DNA of 64,000 nt, taken from NCBI RefSeq assembly GCF_001426375.1, contig NZ_LMEO01000020.1, positions 224 to 64,223 on the forward strand, in the 5' to 3' direction. The DNA comes from Paenibacillus sp. Root444D2. GTDB taxonomy: Bacteria; Bacillota; Bacilli; Paenibacillales; NBRC-103111. A program made the translations under genes and the position numbers. The notes below the pieces were generated by a model. That model searched no databases. It saw only the letters and a list, made by a program, of their open reading frames with translations, and was not told the origin of the DNA. Shown here piece by piece: positions 31,893 to 39,637 of the stretch (position 1 is the stretch's first letter; each line of letters begins with the position of its first letter).

Positions 31893-33263
31893 TTGAAAAA
31901 ACTTATATCAACCCTATTAATGGTTCTTCTTTTATCATTCACTTTGCTTCCATTGGCTTTTGCAGAGGGTACCGATTCGGCCGACACTCCTGCCGTTAAA
32001 TCCGTGGATGATTTCAAGGATTTGAAGGATCTGCCGCAAGACGTGAAGGACAAATTGGATTCACTGATTAAAGGCGGCGTTTTTAACGGATTGACCGAAG
32101 ATACATTCGGTTTGGATGCCGAAATGAATCGCGCTCAGTTTGCTAAAGTAGCCGGCATTATTTTTAAATTGACCATTGATGAAACGCTTAAAAGCTCAAC
32201 ATTTACGGATGTTCGTTCTGATGATCCCGCCAATTCTTATGCACTTCCTTATATTGAGGCACTGAAGAAAGCAGGGCTAACAAACGGATACGACGCAGAG
32301 GGGAAAACGTATAAGCCGTCTGGCGCAGTGTCACGTCAAGAGCTCGCGGCGTTCCTCATACGAGGTCTCGGTTTGGAGGAAGATGCTAAAAAAGCCACGC
32401 CTGTTTCGGACAACACTGTAGACGATTGGGCAAAAGGATATGTCGCACTTGCGCTCGAAAAGAAACTTATGACGAATCAAGAAGACGGTAAATTTAGCGG
32501 TTCGAAATCGGCTACAAGAAAAATGTTGGCGCTTGCAAGCTATGAAGCGAAGAATCTGGTTGAGGCAGATGCTACGACTGATCCGGGTACACCGACGACT
32601 AAGCCCGACACACCGACTACACCTGCTGGTGAAATTTCGGCGCAAGGTAAAAAAGTGGTGATTATCGGAAGGGAATCCGTTCCACTTCCTACAGATGATA
32701 CGATGGTTGGCGATCGGTTGAAAGCCCTTGGATTTAGGGTCACTTATTTAAGTGAAAGAAAACTCACACCAGAAAAATTGGAAGGATATGATTTGATCTA
32801 CATCAGTCCAACCATTAACTCCAAGTATTTAAAAGGCGGAGTCATGAAAGATGTCGCGATTCCGACTTTATATGGTAAAAACCACGGAATGTACTATCTT
32901 GGTCTATCATCAATCGAAGAAAATGCGGAATTTGCAAATGGAAAATCGATTAGCATTGTTGACAGTAAACATAAAGTAGCAAGCGGTTTATCCGGTAATG
33001 TGGATGTATTTAAAGAAGCTGACCCAAAAAGGGCATTTGGTTACGGAATTATGGGTAAGGAAGCGAAAGTGATTGCCACCGTTCCCGGCGACAAGACGAA
33101 GGGGACTATCTATTACTATGATAAAGGCACGAAAGCTGACAACGGGTATGCCGTTAAAGCGCGAATATCGTACTTCTTCTTCACTGGGGAGAATGAAGAG
33201 ATCACTGACGATGCTTGGAAGCTTATGGATGCTCTCTTTTTATGGACGCTGCAAAACGGTTAA
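31893..33263 (+). CDS. SLH-domain protein fused to ThuA/GATase1-like domain, paralog 5
   Basis: A 456-residue secreted protein. Signal peptide ~1-24 (ends LAFA). Three SLH-type segments (~40-230) contain MNRAQFAKVAGI, FTDVRSDDP and VSRQELAAFLIRGLGL, which in Paenibacillus fix proteins to wall polysaccharide. After a Thr/Pro linker (~232-245) comes the ThuA-like domain (~250-456) with KKVVIIGRESVPLP, LIYISPTINSKYLKGG, DSKHKVASGL and TIYYYDKGTKADNG. It is the wall-anchored version of the lipoproteins at 25.2-30.3 kb. I choose TTG 31893 (after GGTGAT) over ATG 31881 because it gives a clean signal peptide. Confidence 0.85.
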   Translation: MKKLISTLLMVLLLSFTLLPLAFAEGTDSADTPAVKSVDDFKDLKDLPQDVKDKLDSLIKGGVFNGLTEDTFGLDAEMNRAQFAKVAGIIFKLTIDETLKSSTFTDVRSDDPANSYALPYIEALKKAGLTNGYDAEGKTYKPSGAVSRQELAAFLIRGLGLEEDAKKATPVSDNTVDDWAKGYVALALEKKLMTNQEDGKFSGSKSATRKMLALASYEAKNLVEADATTDPGTPTTKPDTPTTPAGEISAQGKKVVIIGRESVPLPTDDTMVGDRLKALGFRVTYLSERKLTPEKLEGYDLIYISPTINSKYLKGGVMKDVAIPTLYGKNHGMYYLGLSSIEENAEFANGKSISIVDSKHKVASGLSGNVDVFKEADPKRAFGYGIMGKEAKVIATVPGDKTKGTIYYYDKGTKADNGYAVKARISYFFFTGENEEITDDAWKLMDALFLWTLQNG

Positions 33264-33280
33264 AATCCTTTCTAAGAATG

Positions 33281-33310
33281 AAAACTCCAGTTTATGGACT
33301 GGAGTTTTTT
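33281..33310 (+). terminator. Intrinsic terminator after the SLH-ThuA-like gene
   Basis: Stem AAAACTCCAG/CTGGAGTTTT with loop TTTATGGA and a T run. Almost the same hairpin follows SBP-C at 47.8 kb. Confidence 0.9.
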
Positions 33311-33350
33311 CCTAACATATCACATGAATTCTCAGAAGGGAGTGATTTAA

Positions 33351-33836
33351 ATGAAGCAGATAAAACTTTTTAGCATGCTTTCCGTGATCTGTTCATTGTT
33401 TTTCTTAACTCAGTCAGCGATTGCACAAATAAACCCTAATATAAAATGGACGAATACCTTATCAAGCAGTGATTCTACTTATAATCATTGTTATTCTTCG
33501 GCTGATGTCGGTGACGGTTACACCACGGTAGCTGGTTACAGTAATAAAGAGAATTGTTCGGGTATATCCAGAGGTGAAACTTATGTTGAAAACATTTCCC
33601 GAATTACATTTGGTTGGTCGTACTATGTTGAAAGAGACGCTAATATTACGGTAACCGTAGCTACTTATGAAGGCGATTTATTCAACATTACGAAAAATGA
33701 CAGCAGTGATTTTGAGTATGAAACAGCTATCGACTTACCAGGAGGATATACGGGCCCTGTTTATTTCAATGTCGATGTCAGTGCATGGGATAATGGTTTT
33801 GGTGAAGCGAAAATTGAGAATATTGCTTTTGAATAA
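33351..33836 (+). CDS. Small secreted protein of unknown function
   Basis: A 161-residue protein with a clear signal peptide (~1-25, ends SAIAQ). The mature part is short beta strands rich in Asn, Tyr, Gly and Ser, with two Cys (~47 and ~69) that could form a disulfide. I recognise no family; a beta-sandwich is likely. RBS AGAAGGGAG is upstream. The gene is more AT-rich than its neighbours and is boxed between two terminators with no obvious promoter of its own, so it may be read by leak-through or be an insertion. Confidence 0.75.
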   Translation: MKQIKLFSMLSVICSLFFLTQSAIAQINPNIKWTNTLSSSDSTYNHCYSSADVGDGYTTVAGYSNKENCSGISRGETYVENISRITFGWSYYVERDANITVTVATYEGDLFNITKNDSSDFEYETAIDLPGGYTGPVYFNVDVSAWDNGFGEAKIENIAFE

Positions 33837-33857
33837 TTGAATCTTTGAAAACACTCA

Positions 33858-33887
33858 CAAAGAGGAAACATTCATGTTTCCTCTTTG
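33858..33887 (+). terminator. Hairpin terminator after the small secreted protein
   Basis: Perfect 13 bp stem CAAAGAGGAAACA-TTCA-TGTTTCCTCTTTG. The T-rich tail is short (TTATAG), so read-through into the ABC genes is possible. Confidence 0.65.
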
Positions 33888-33924
33888 TTATAGACAGACC
33901 TGTATATTAGGAGTGTGACTACGC

Positions 33925-34632
33925 ATGATGATCGAGCAACAGCAACAAAACACCAAAGCTCTTATAAGGGTAGAAGGGGTTACGAGGGTGTTCGGACGAG
34001 GTTCTACCGCTGTTCACGCATTGAAAGGAGCCTACCTATCGATCCCGGGAAAGCAGTTAGTTGCTCTCAAAGGTCGGTCTGGATCCGGCAAAACAACGTT
34101 AATGAATATGCTTGGTGCTCTTGATAGGCCAACGGAAGGCAAAGTGTACTTTCATGATGCCGAAATCAGTGGATTCACAGAGAAGAAACGCAATGAGCTG
34201 AGACGTGAACACATGGGATTGATTTTCCAATCCTTTGCTCTGGTTCCATTGATGACAGCTTACGAGAATGTGGAGTTCGGTTTAAGAATTGCGGGCATTC
34301 CGTCCGCACTTTATAAGGAATACGCGGAAAGGGCGCTAGAATTCGTAGGGTTGAAAGCAAGAATGAAACATCGGCCCTTTGAGATGTCCGGGGGAGAGCA
34401 GCAGCGGGTTGCCATTGCGAGAGCGATTGCTCACAAGCCCTCATTGATCCTGGCGGACGAGCCGACGGCAGAACTGGACAGTAAGATGGGGCTTCAAGTG
34501 ATGAAGGTATTTAAGGATTTGGTTCAACACGAGGGGATGACCATCATTATGACGACTCATGATCCCTCAATAATGAGCGTTGCCGATCATGTATACACAT
34601 TGGAGGATGGTCAAATTGTCGAAGAAGCTTAG
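33925..34632 (+). CDS. ABC transporter ATP-binding protein, LolD/MacB type
   Basis: A 235-residue ATPase with Walker A GRSGSGKTT (~52-60), signature [13 protein letters not shown] (~155-167), Walker B LILADEPTAELD (~174-185) and the switch His in TTHD. The sequence type belongs with FtsX-like permeases (MacB/LolD). It opens a four-gene set: ATPase, adaptor lipoprotein, FtsX permease, second ATPase. Start ATG 33925, or ATG 33928, after AGGAGTGTGAC. The adaptor gene begins inside its last codons. Confidence 0.92.
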   Translation: MMIEQQQQNTKALIRVEGVTRVFGRGSTAVHALKGAYLSIPGKQLVALKGRSGSGKTTLMNMLGALDRPTEGKVYFHDAEISGFTEKKRNELRREHMGLIFQSFALVPLMTAYENVEFGLRIAGIPSALYKEYAERALEFVGLKARMKHRPFEMSGGEQQRVAIARAIAHKPSLILADEPTAELDSKMGLQVMKVFKDLVQHEGMTIIMTTHDPSIMSVADHVYTLEDGQIVEEA

Positions 34633-35650
34633 CAAAATCCTGTTCTCGGTGCTTGGAACATGGTGCATAGCTGGTACCTTGGCAGGCTGCTCTTTGCTGC
34701 CGATTGAAGAACCAGAATTGAAACCGCCGCTTGTTCAACCTCTCACCGAATCCTTAACACTTTTTGAGGTGAAGAACGCCAATATCGCTAAGCAAATTAC
34801 GGGAGTGGCGACGTTTGCATCGGATCAAATGGATTACTTATTTTATAAAGAATCCGGCGGTAGATTGACGTCATTCAGTGTGAAATTAGGAGATAAAGTA
34901 CATGCAGGCGATGTCGTAGCTTCAACAGAAACAGGCGATTTGGAAATGAAAATTCGGTTGCAGGAAATTACGCTCGAAAAGATCAAAATTTCAATGGCCC
35001 AAGAAATAGCGGATAAGGGTGGCGATGATCCAGCTGTTCGTTTGAAAATGCTTGATTATGAAAGCGCTCAAATTCAGTTGAAATCGCTGCGGAGTCAATT
35101 GGAGAGAACGACTCTCGTTGCAACGGTTGACGGCATCGTAACTTACATTGAACCGATGAAACTGGGCGATCAAGTATCGGCGTATAAACAACTAGTGACA
35201 ATCTCAGACCCGAATAAGATGAAACTCGTTTATACGGCCTCCAGTCAGAACGATTTGGTTGGCGTTGAAATAAACATGGATGTCAATGTGAAAATAAAAG
35301 ATAAGACGTATGTAGGGAAGGTCGTTCAAACGCCAATGACCGCTCCGATAAGCGATAATAAAACGGTACAGGATAAGAACTCGAAGTCACTCTTTATTAA
35401 CGTACAGGGACTACCGGCAGAAGTGACGATTGGTTCCCAAGCAGACATCGCCATAGTGACGGAAAAGAGAGAGAATGTGTTGGTCATCCCTAGAGCGGGG
35501 CTGCGCAGCTACATGGGACGCGACTATGTACAGGTTATGGAAGGAGAAAGCAGGAAAGAGATCGATGTGGAGAAAGGGATCGTTGCGGCAAGGGAAGTGG
35601 AAATACGCAAAGGTATTACCGTAGGGCAGAAGATTATTTTGAATAATTAG
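34616..35650 (+). CDS. HlyD/MacA-type adaptor lipoprotein
   Basis: A 344-residue membrane-fusion-type protein with a lipobox (LAGC, Cys ~24). A split biotinyl-lipoyl-like domain (halves ~70-110 and ~165-200) flanks a short coiled-coil hairpin (~110-165). Beta-barrel and membrane-proximal domains follow to the end. Such adaptors couple FtsX-type ABC permeases to their substrates. TTG 34616 lies nine bases after GGAGG and overlaps the ATPase gene by 17 bases; ATG 34580 and 34607 are in frame but badly placed relative to the ribosome site. Confidence 0.88.
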   Translation: MSKKLSKILFSVLGTWCIAGTLAGCSLLPIEEPELKPPLVQPLTESLTLFEVKNANIAKQITGVATFASDQMDYLFYKESGGRLTSFSVKLGDKVHAGDVVASTETGDLEMKIRLQEITLEKIKISMAQEIADKGGDDPAVRLKMLDYESAQIQLKSLRSQLERTTLVATVDGIVTYIEPMKLGDQVSAYKQLVTISDPNKMKLVYTASSQNDLVGVEINMDVNVKIKDKTYVGKVVQTPMTAPISDNKTVQDKNSKSLFINVQGLPAEVTIGSQADIAIVTEKRENVLVIPRAGLRSYMGRDYVQVMEGESRKEIDVEKGIVAAREVEIRKGITVGQKIILNN

Positions 35651-35662
35651 GAGGTTAAGAGA

Positions 35663-38563
35663 TTGGCATTATTTATCATGATCTTGCGCAAAATGATCAA
35701 TAATAAATGGCTGGAGCTTAGCCTGCTATTCGGATTGGTGTTATCTGTGGCTCTAACGAGCACGATGCCGATATATACAAACGCAATCTTGCAAAGATTA
35801 CTGATTCAGGAGCTGCAGCAATTGCAAACCTCTAGCAGTCAGTATCCCGGCATCTATTGGTTGTCAGCAAATTTGGTTCCAGAAGATAAGCAAAAGAACG
35901 AAAAAATTTCTGAAACCGATGAATTTCTGAACAAAGCCAGTCATCGCTTTGGCCTTCCTGTCCAGCAGCTCGTCCGTGAAAGGTCGACAGAGCGATATGG
36001 TCTTACTCCGGCCGAACCAGACAAAGTTGATATACACATACAGCGGTCAGCGGATTTCTCTGCCATTGATGGCATGGAGGAACACATTCGGCTAGTGGAC
36101 GGACGTCTACCGGAGAAAGAGCCGGTTAATGGGGTGTATGAAGCGCTTGTTGTAAAAGAAGCTTTGACAGAACTTGGCATGGTGCTGAATACCGTTTTTA
36201 CAATCCAAGATGAGAATATGAAACAACCGGTTTACGTCAAGCCAGTAGGCGTATTCGATCGTAAGGATTACACGGATCTATTCTGGTATAACATTCCAAG
36301 CAGCTATAAAAATAGCTTTCTGATCAATTTTGATTTATTTGAAAAAGAGTTCACAGCAGGAAGCAAACTAACTATTCAGTCTAGCTATTGGTATTTGGCC
36401 CTTGATTATAGCAAAATGTCGCTGGTATCCACGAACGATTTCATTGATGCTCATCGCACGATCACGGCTCATATGGAGAAACGTTACGAAACTCACAATA
36501 CGAATGCTCCTGCCTTACAAACTTTGGGTGCCTATTACGTAAAAGAAGCCAATCTAAGGCTCATGCTCTGGTCGTTAAATGTGCCAGTTATGCTCATGCT
36601 CGCCTTTTACTTGTACATGGTTGCAAACTTGATCACGGAACGCCAGAAAACGGAAATCGCCGTATTACGCAGTCGTGGAGCTAGTCGCTTGCAAATCATT
36701 TTCAGTTATGTCGTGGAGGGCTTAGTGCTCGGCACAATTGCTTTCTTCATCGGACCGTATTTCGGTGCTTTTTTGACTAAACTATTGGGTGCTTCGAGCG
36801 GGTTTCTTGAATTCGTACAGCGGGCTAAGCTTGAGGTTGAATTGAACCGGGATGCTTTCCTGTACGGGTTAATTGCTGTCGCAAGCTCACTTGTGATGAC
36901 GCTGATTCCGGTATTCCTTGCCATGAGGGTAACGATTGTTGGGCAAAAACAACAGTCGGCAAGACAGGAGAAAAGCTCTTTTTGGCATAAATATTTCATA
37001 GATGTCATGTTGATTGGGATAGCCCTTTACGGCTTGAATAATTATAAAACGCGTATCAAAGAGCTGCTGTCGCTTGGCTTAAAATCCGGCGATTTAAAGG
37101 TAGATCCGCTGTTGTTTCTCATTCCTGCACTTTTTATATTGGGTATGGGTCTGTTCATTCTTCGATTTTACCCTTGGTTTATGCGTTTGGTGTTTAAGGT
37201 CGGCAGACGCTGGTGGCCACCTTCCCTTTACAGCACACTGATACAAGTCAGCCGTTCGACCATTCAATATCAATTTATTATGGTTTTTCTGATTATCACA
37301 ATTGCCACAGGCCTATTCAGTGCCAGTGCTACCCGTACGATCAACAAGAATACAGGTGATAAAATCCATTACTCCGCGGGTGCCGATATCACGATGCAAA
37401 TCCGTTGGGAGAATGACGCCCCTCCGGCTATTTTGACCGGTTTAATGGAAGAATCCGAAGAGGAATCAGCTGATTCCAATGCTGATTCCGATGCTCCGCA
37501 TAAGACGCAATATACAGAGCCGTCATTCCTACCGTTTACTCAGCTTAATGGTGTGGAACACGCCGCAAAGGTGTTTAATAAAAAGGATGCGATTTACACT
37601 CGGGGAAAAACAACTGAAAATATACAACTTATGGGAATCGAAAGCAAGCAATTTGGTGAAACCGCATGGATGCGTGATCGTTTACTTGACCATCATATCA
37701 ATGATTACTTAAATTTGATCGCTCGCAACCCGTCTGCTGTTTTAATTTCCAAATCAATGGCGGAAGAATACGGCTTGAAACCTGGCGACACCATGACTCT
37801 TGGCTGGGAAGGCGTAGAAGGTGCCCAATTTACCGTGTACGGGGTGATTGATTATTGGCCGTCTTGGAATCCAAACCCCGGTGTGAATGACACAGTGACA
37901 ACCACAACGAAGCAGGGGTCCACTACGAAAATTAAGAAGCCAAATCTTGTGATCGGCCAACTTCCGTATATTCAAAACAATCTTGCGCTGGAACCCTATG
38001 AGGTTTGGTTGAAGCTGAAACCAGAGGCTAGCAGTCAAGCGGTATATCAAGCCATCGTTGATCATGGCTATGAGATAGAGTCTTTGAGGGATGCCAAACA
38101 GGAACTGATTAAGTCGATCAAGGATCCCTTCCAGATGGCCATTAATGGTGTGATGACGCTCGGGTTTCTGATATCGATCTTTATTTGCTTTTTTGGCTTC
38201 CTGTTATATTGGGTTCTCTCTTTATTCGCTCGGACGCTTCAGTTCGGCATTTTGAGAGCGATGGGCATTTCCTTTTTCCAGTTGATTCTGATGCTTATTG
38301 GTGAGCAAATCTTGATCTCAGGTGCGGCGATTCTCATTGGAATTCTGACCGGTAACTTGGCGAGTCATTTGTTCGTACCTTTATTTGAATTGTCATTCGA
38401 TCCGAAAACGCAGGTACCGCCATTCAAAGTTACATTTGATCCTCGTGATCAAGTTCGGCTGTACTGGATCGTCACGATGATGATCGCAATTGGATTGGGA
38501 GTACTCGGGTCTTTCGTGTCCCGAATCCGAATTCATCAAGCTGTTAAGTTAGGGGAGGATTAG
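35663..38563 (+). CDS. FtsX-like ABC permease, large two-bundle type
   Basis: A 966-residue integral membrane protein with a helix near the N-terminus (~18-38), an extracellular domain, three to four helices (~305-430), further helices (~450-560), a second large extracellular domain (~580-820) and three C-terminal helices (~830-955). This duplicated FtsX layout is known from exporters of lipids, peptides or lipoproteins and from sensor-like systems. It lacks the six-helix importer design of the sugar permeases upstream. TTG 35663 follows AGGAGG. One base separates its stop from the next gene. Confidence 0.88.
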   Translation: MALFIMILRKMINNKWLELSLLFGLVLSVALTSTMPIYTNAILQRLLIQELQQLQTSSSQYPGIYWLSANLVPEDKQKNEKISETDEFLNKASHRFGLPVQQLVRERSTERYGLTPAEPDKVDIHIQRSADFSAIDGMEEHIRLVDGRLPEKEPVNGVYEALVVKEALTELGMVLNTVFTIQDENMKQPVYVKPVGVFDRKDYTDLFWYNIPSSYKNSFLINFDLFEKEFTAGSKLTIQSSYWYLALDYSKMSLVSTNDFIDAHRTITAHMEKRYETHNTNAPALQTLGAYYVKEANLRLMLWSLNVPVMLMLAFYLYMVANLITERQKTEIAVLRSRGASRLQIIFSYVVEGLVLGTIAFFIGPYFGAFLTKLLGASSGFLEFVQRAKLEVELNRDAFLYGLIAVASSLVMTLIPVFLAMRVTIVGQKQQSARQEKSSFWHKYFIDVMLIGIALYGLNNYKTRIKELLSLGLKSGDLKVDPLLFLIPALFILGMGLFILRFYPWFMRLVFKVGRRWWPPSLYSTLIQVSRSTIQYQFIMVFLIITIATGLFSASATRTINKNTGDKIHYSAGADITMQIRWENDAPPAILTGLMEESEEESADSNADSDAPHKTQYTEPSFLPFTQLNGVEHAAKVFNKKDAIYTRGKTTENIQLMGIESKQFGETAWMRDRLLDHHINDYLNLIARNPSAVLISKSMAEEYGLKPGDTMTLGWEGVEGAQFTVYGVIDYWPSWNPNPGVNDTVTTTTKQGSTTKIKKPNLVIGQLPYIQNNLALEPYEVWLKLKPEASSQAVYQAIVDHGYEIESLRDAKQELIKSIKDPFQMAINGVMTLGFLISIFICFFGFLLYWVLSLFARTLQFGILRAMGISFFQLILMLIGEQILISGAAILIGILTGNLASHLFVPLFELSFDPKTQVPPFKVTFDPRDQVRLYWIVTMMIAIGLGVLGSFVSRIRIHQAVKLGED

Positions 38564-38564
38564 G

Positions 38565-39443
38565 ATGATCCATTGTGAAAATCTGGTCAAAATTTATAAA
38601 ATTGCCGATTTGGAGGTAGTTGCGTTACAAGGATTGGACTTGCACGTGGAGGCTGGTGAATTGATGGCTATTATCGGCAACAGCGGAAGCGGTAAGTCGA
38701 CACTGCTAAATATGCTTGGGGGGCTTGACAGCCCCTCAGCTGGCAGTCTAAGGGTCGATGGCAAAGATTTGCTGGGCATGTCAGAGAAGGACATCGTGAG
38801 TTACAAACGAGAGACGGTAGGCTTCGTATGGCAGAACAATGCACGAAATTTAATCCCTTACTTGACGGCATTGGAAAATGTGGAGTTGCCCATCTTACTT
38901 CAGGGCAAGCGCAAGCGAGAACGAGCCATGGAACTGCTGGAAGCCGTAGGCCTTAGCCATCGGCTGAAAAACAGACTGAACCAACTCTCTGGCGGTGAAC
39001 AGCAGCGTGTTGCCATCGCTATTGCGCTGGCGAACCATCCGAAGCTCTTGCTTGCCGATGAACCAACCGGCTCTGTCGATACGAACATGGCCAATCAAAT
39101 TCTGGATTTGTTCCGGCATTTGACCCGGAGTCTGGGGCTCACGGTCGTTATTGTTACGCACGATCCGCTGCTTGCCAAAAAAGTGGATCGCGTAGTAGCT
39201 ATTCGAGACGGGAAAACTTCCTCGGAAATAGTGAGGCGCAAATCGTTCGATCAAGAACTGCTTGAAGCAGTCCATGGCATCGAAGAGCAGGAAGAAGAGT
39301 CGCACGTCGAATATGCGGTGCTGGACCAAGCGGGCCGGTTACAAATTCCTTCAAACTACTTGGAATCAATAGGAGTGAAAGATACGAATAAAGTCCAAGT
39401 TACGTTGGAGGAGGGAAGAATCGTACTTCTGCCACCCGAATAA
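38565..39443 (+). CDS. ABC ATPase with C-terminal AbrB-like domain
   Basis: A 292-residue ATPase: Walker [10 protein letters not shown] (~40-48), signature [14 protein letters not shown] (~141-154), Walker [13 protein letters not shown] and a switch His in VTHD. Residues ~245-292 add a segment ([18 protein letters not shown], then [16 protein letters not shown]) that matches the swapped-hairpin AbrB/SpoVT pattern seen in transition-state regulators and antitoxins. The role of this tail on an ABC ATPase is unclear; dimerisation or control of activity is possible. With the ATPase at 33.9 kb it gives the permease two different ATPases. Confidence 0.88.
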   Translation: MIHCENLVKIYKIADLEVVALQGLDLHVEAGELMAIIGNSGSGKSTLLNMLGGLDSPSAGSLRVDGKDLLGMSEKDIVSYKRETVGFVWQNNARNLIPYLTALENVELPILLQGKRKRERAMELLEAVGLSHRLKNRLNQLSGGEQQRVAIAIALANHPKLLLADEPTGSVDTNMANQILDLFRHLTRSLGLTVVIVTHDPLLAKKVDRVVAIRDGKTSSEIVRRKSFDQELLEAVHGIEEQEEESHVEYAVLDQAGRLQIPSNYLESIGVKDTNKVQVTLEEGRIVLLPPE

Positions 39444-39458
39444 TGATGAAGTAAACAA

Positions 39459-39510
39459 CCTATAAAGATGCATAAAAGCCCCTATAAAAAGTTCGCATTT
39501 TTGCCATATA
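39459..39510 (+). promoter_or_regulatory. Regulon promoter P5
   Basis: Half-sites CCTATA (39459-39464) and CCTATA (39481-39486), 22 bp apart; -10-like CATATA at 39505-39510, 24 bp after the second. About 75 bp downstream, ATGTAAGCGTTTTAT (39584-39598) is a one-mismatch cre-like site in the leader of the SLH gene. Confidence 0.65.
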
Positions 39511-39637
39511 GTTAGGTCATGCAAGTAAACTGAGATTGGAGAGTGGGTTGATGTGATCAGAGAGACAACAGTGTTCAAGCGAAATGTAAGCGTTTTATTT
39601 TCACGTATTTTTGCTTGTCGGGAGGTGTATGCATCAA

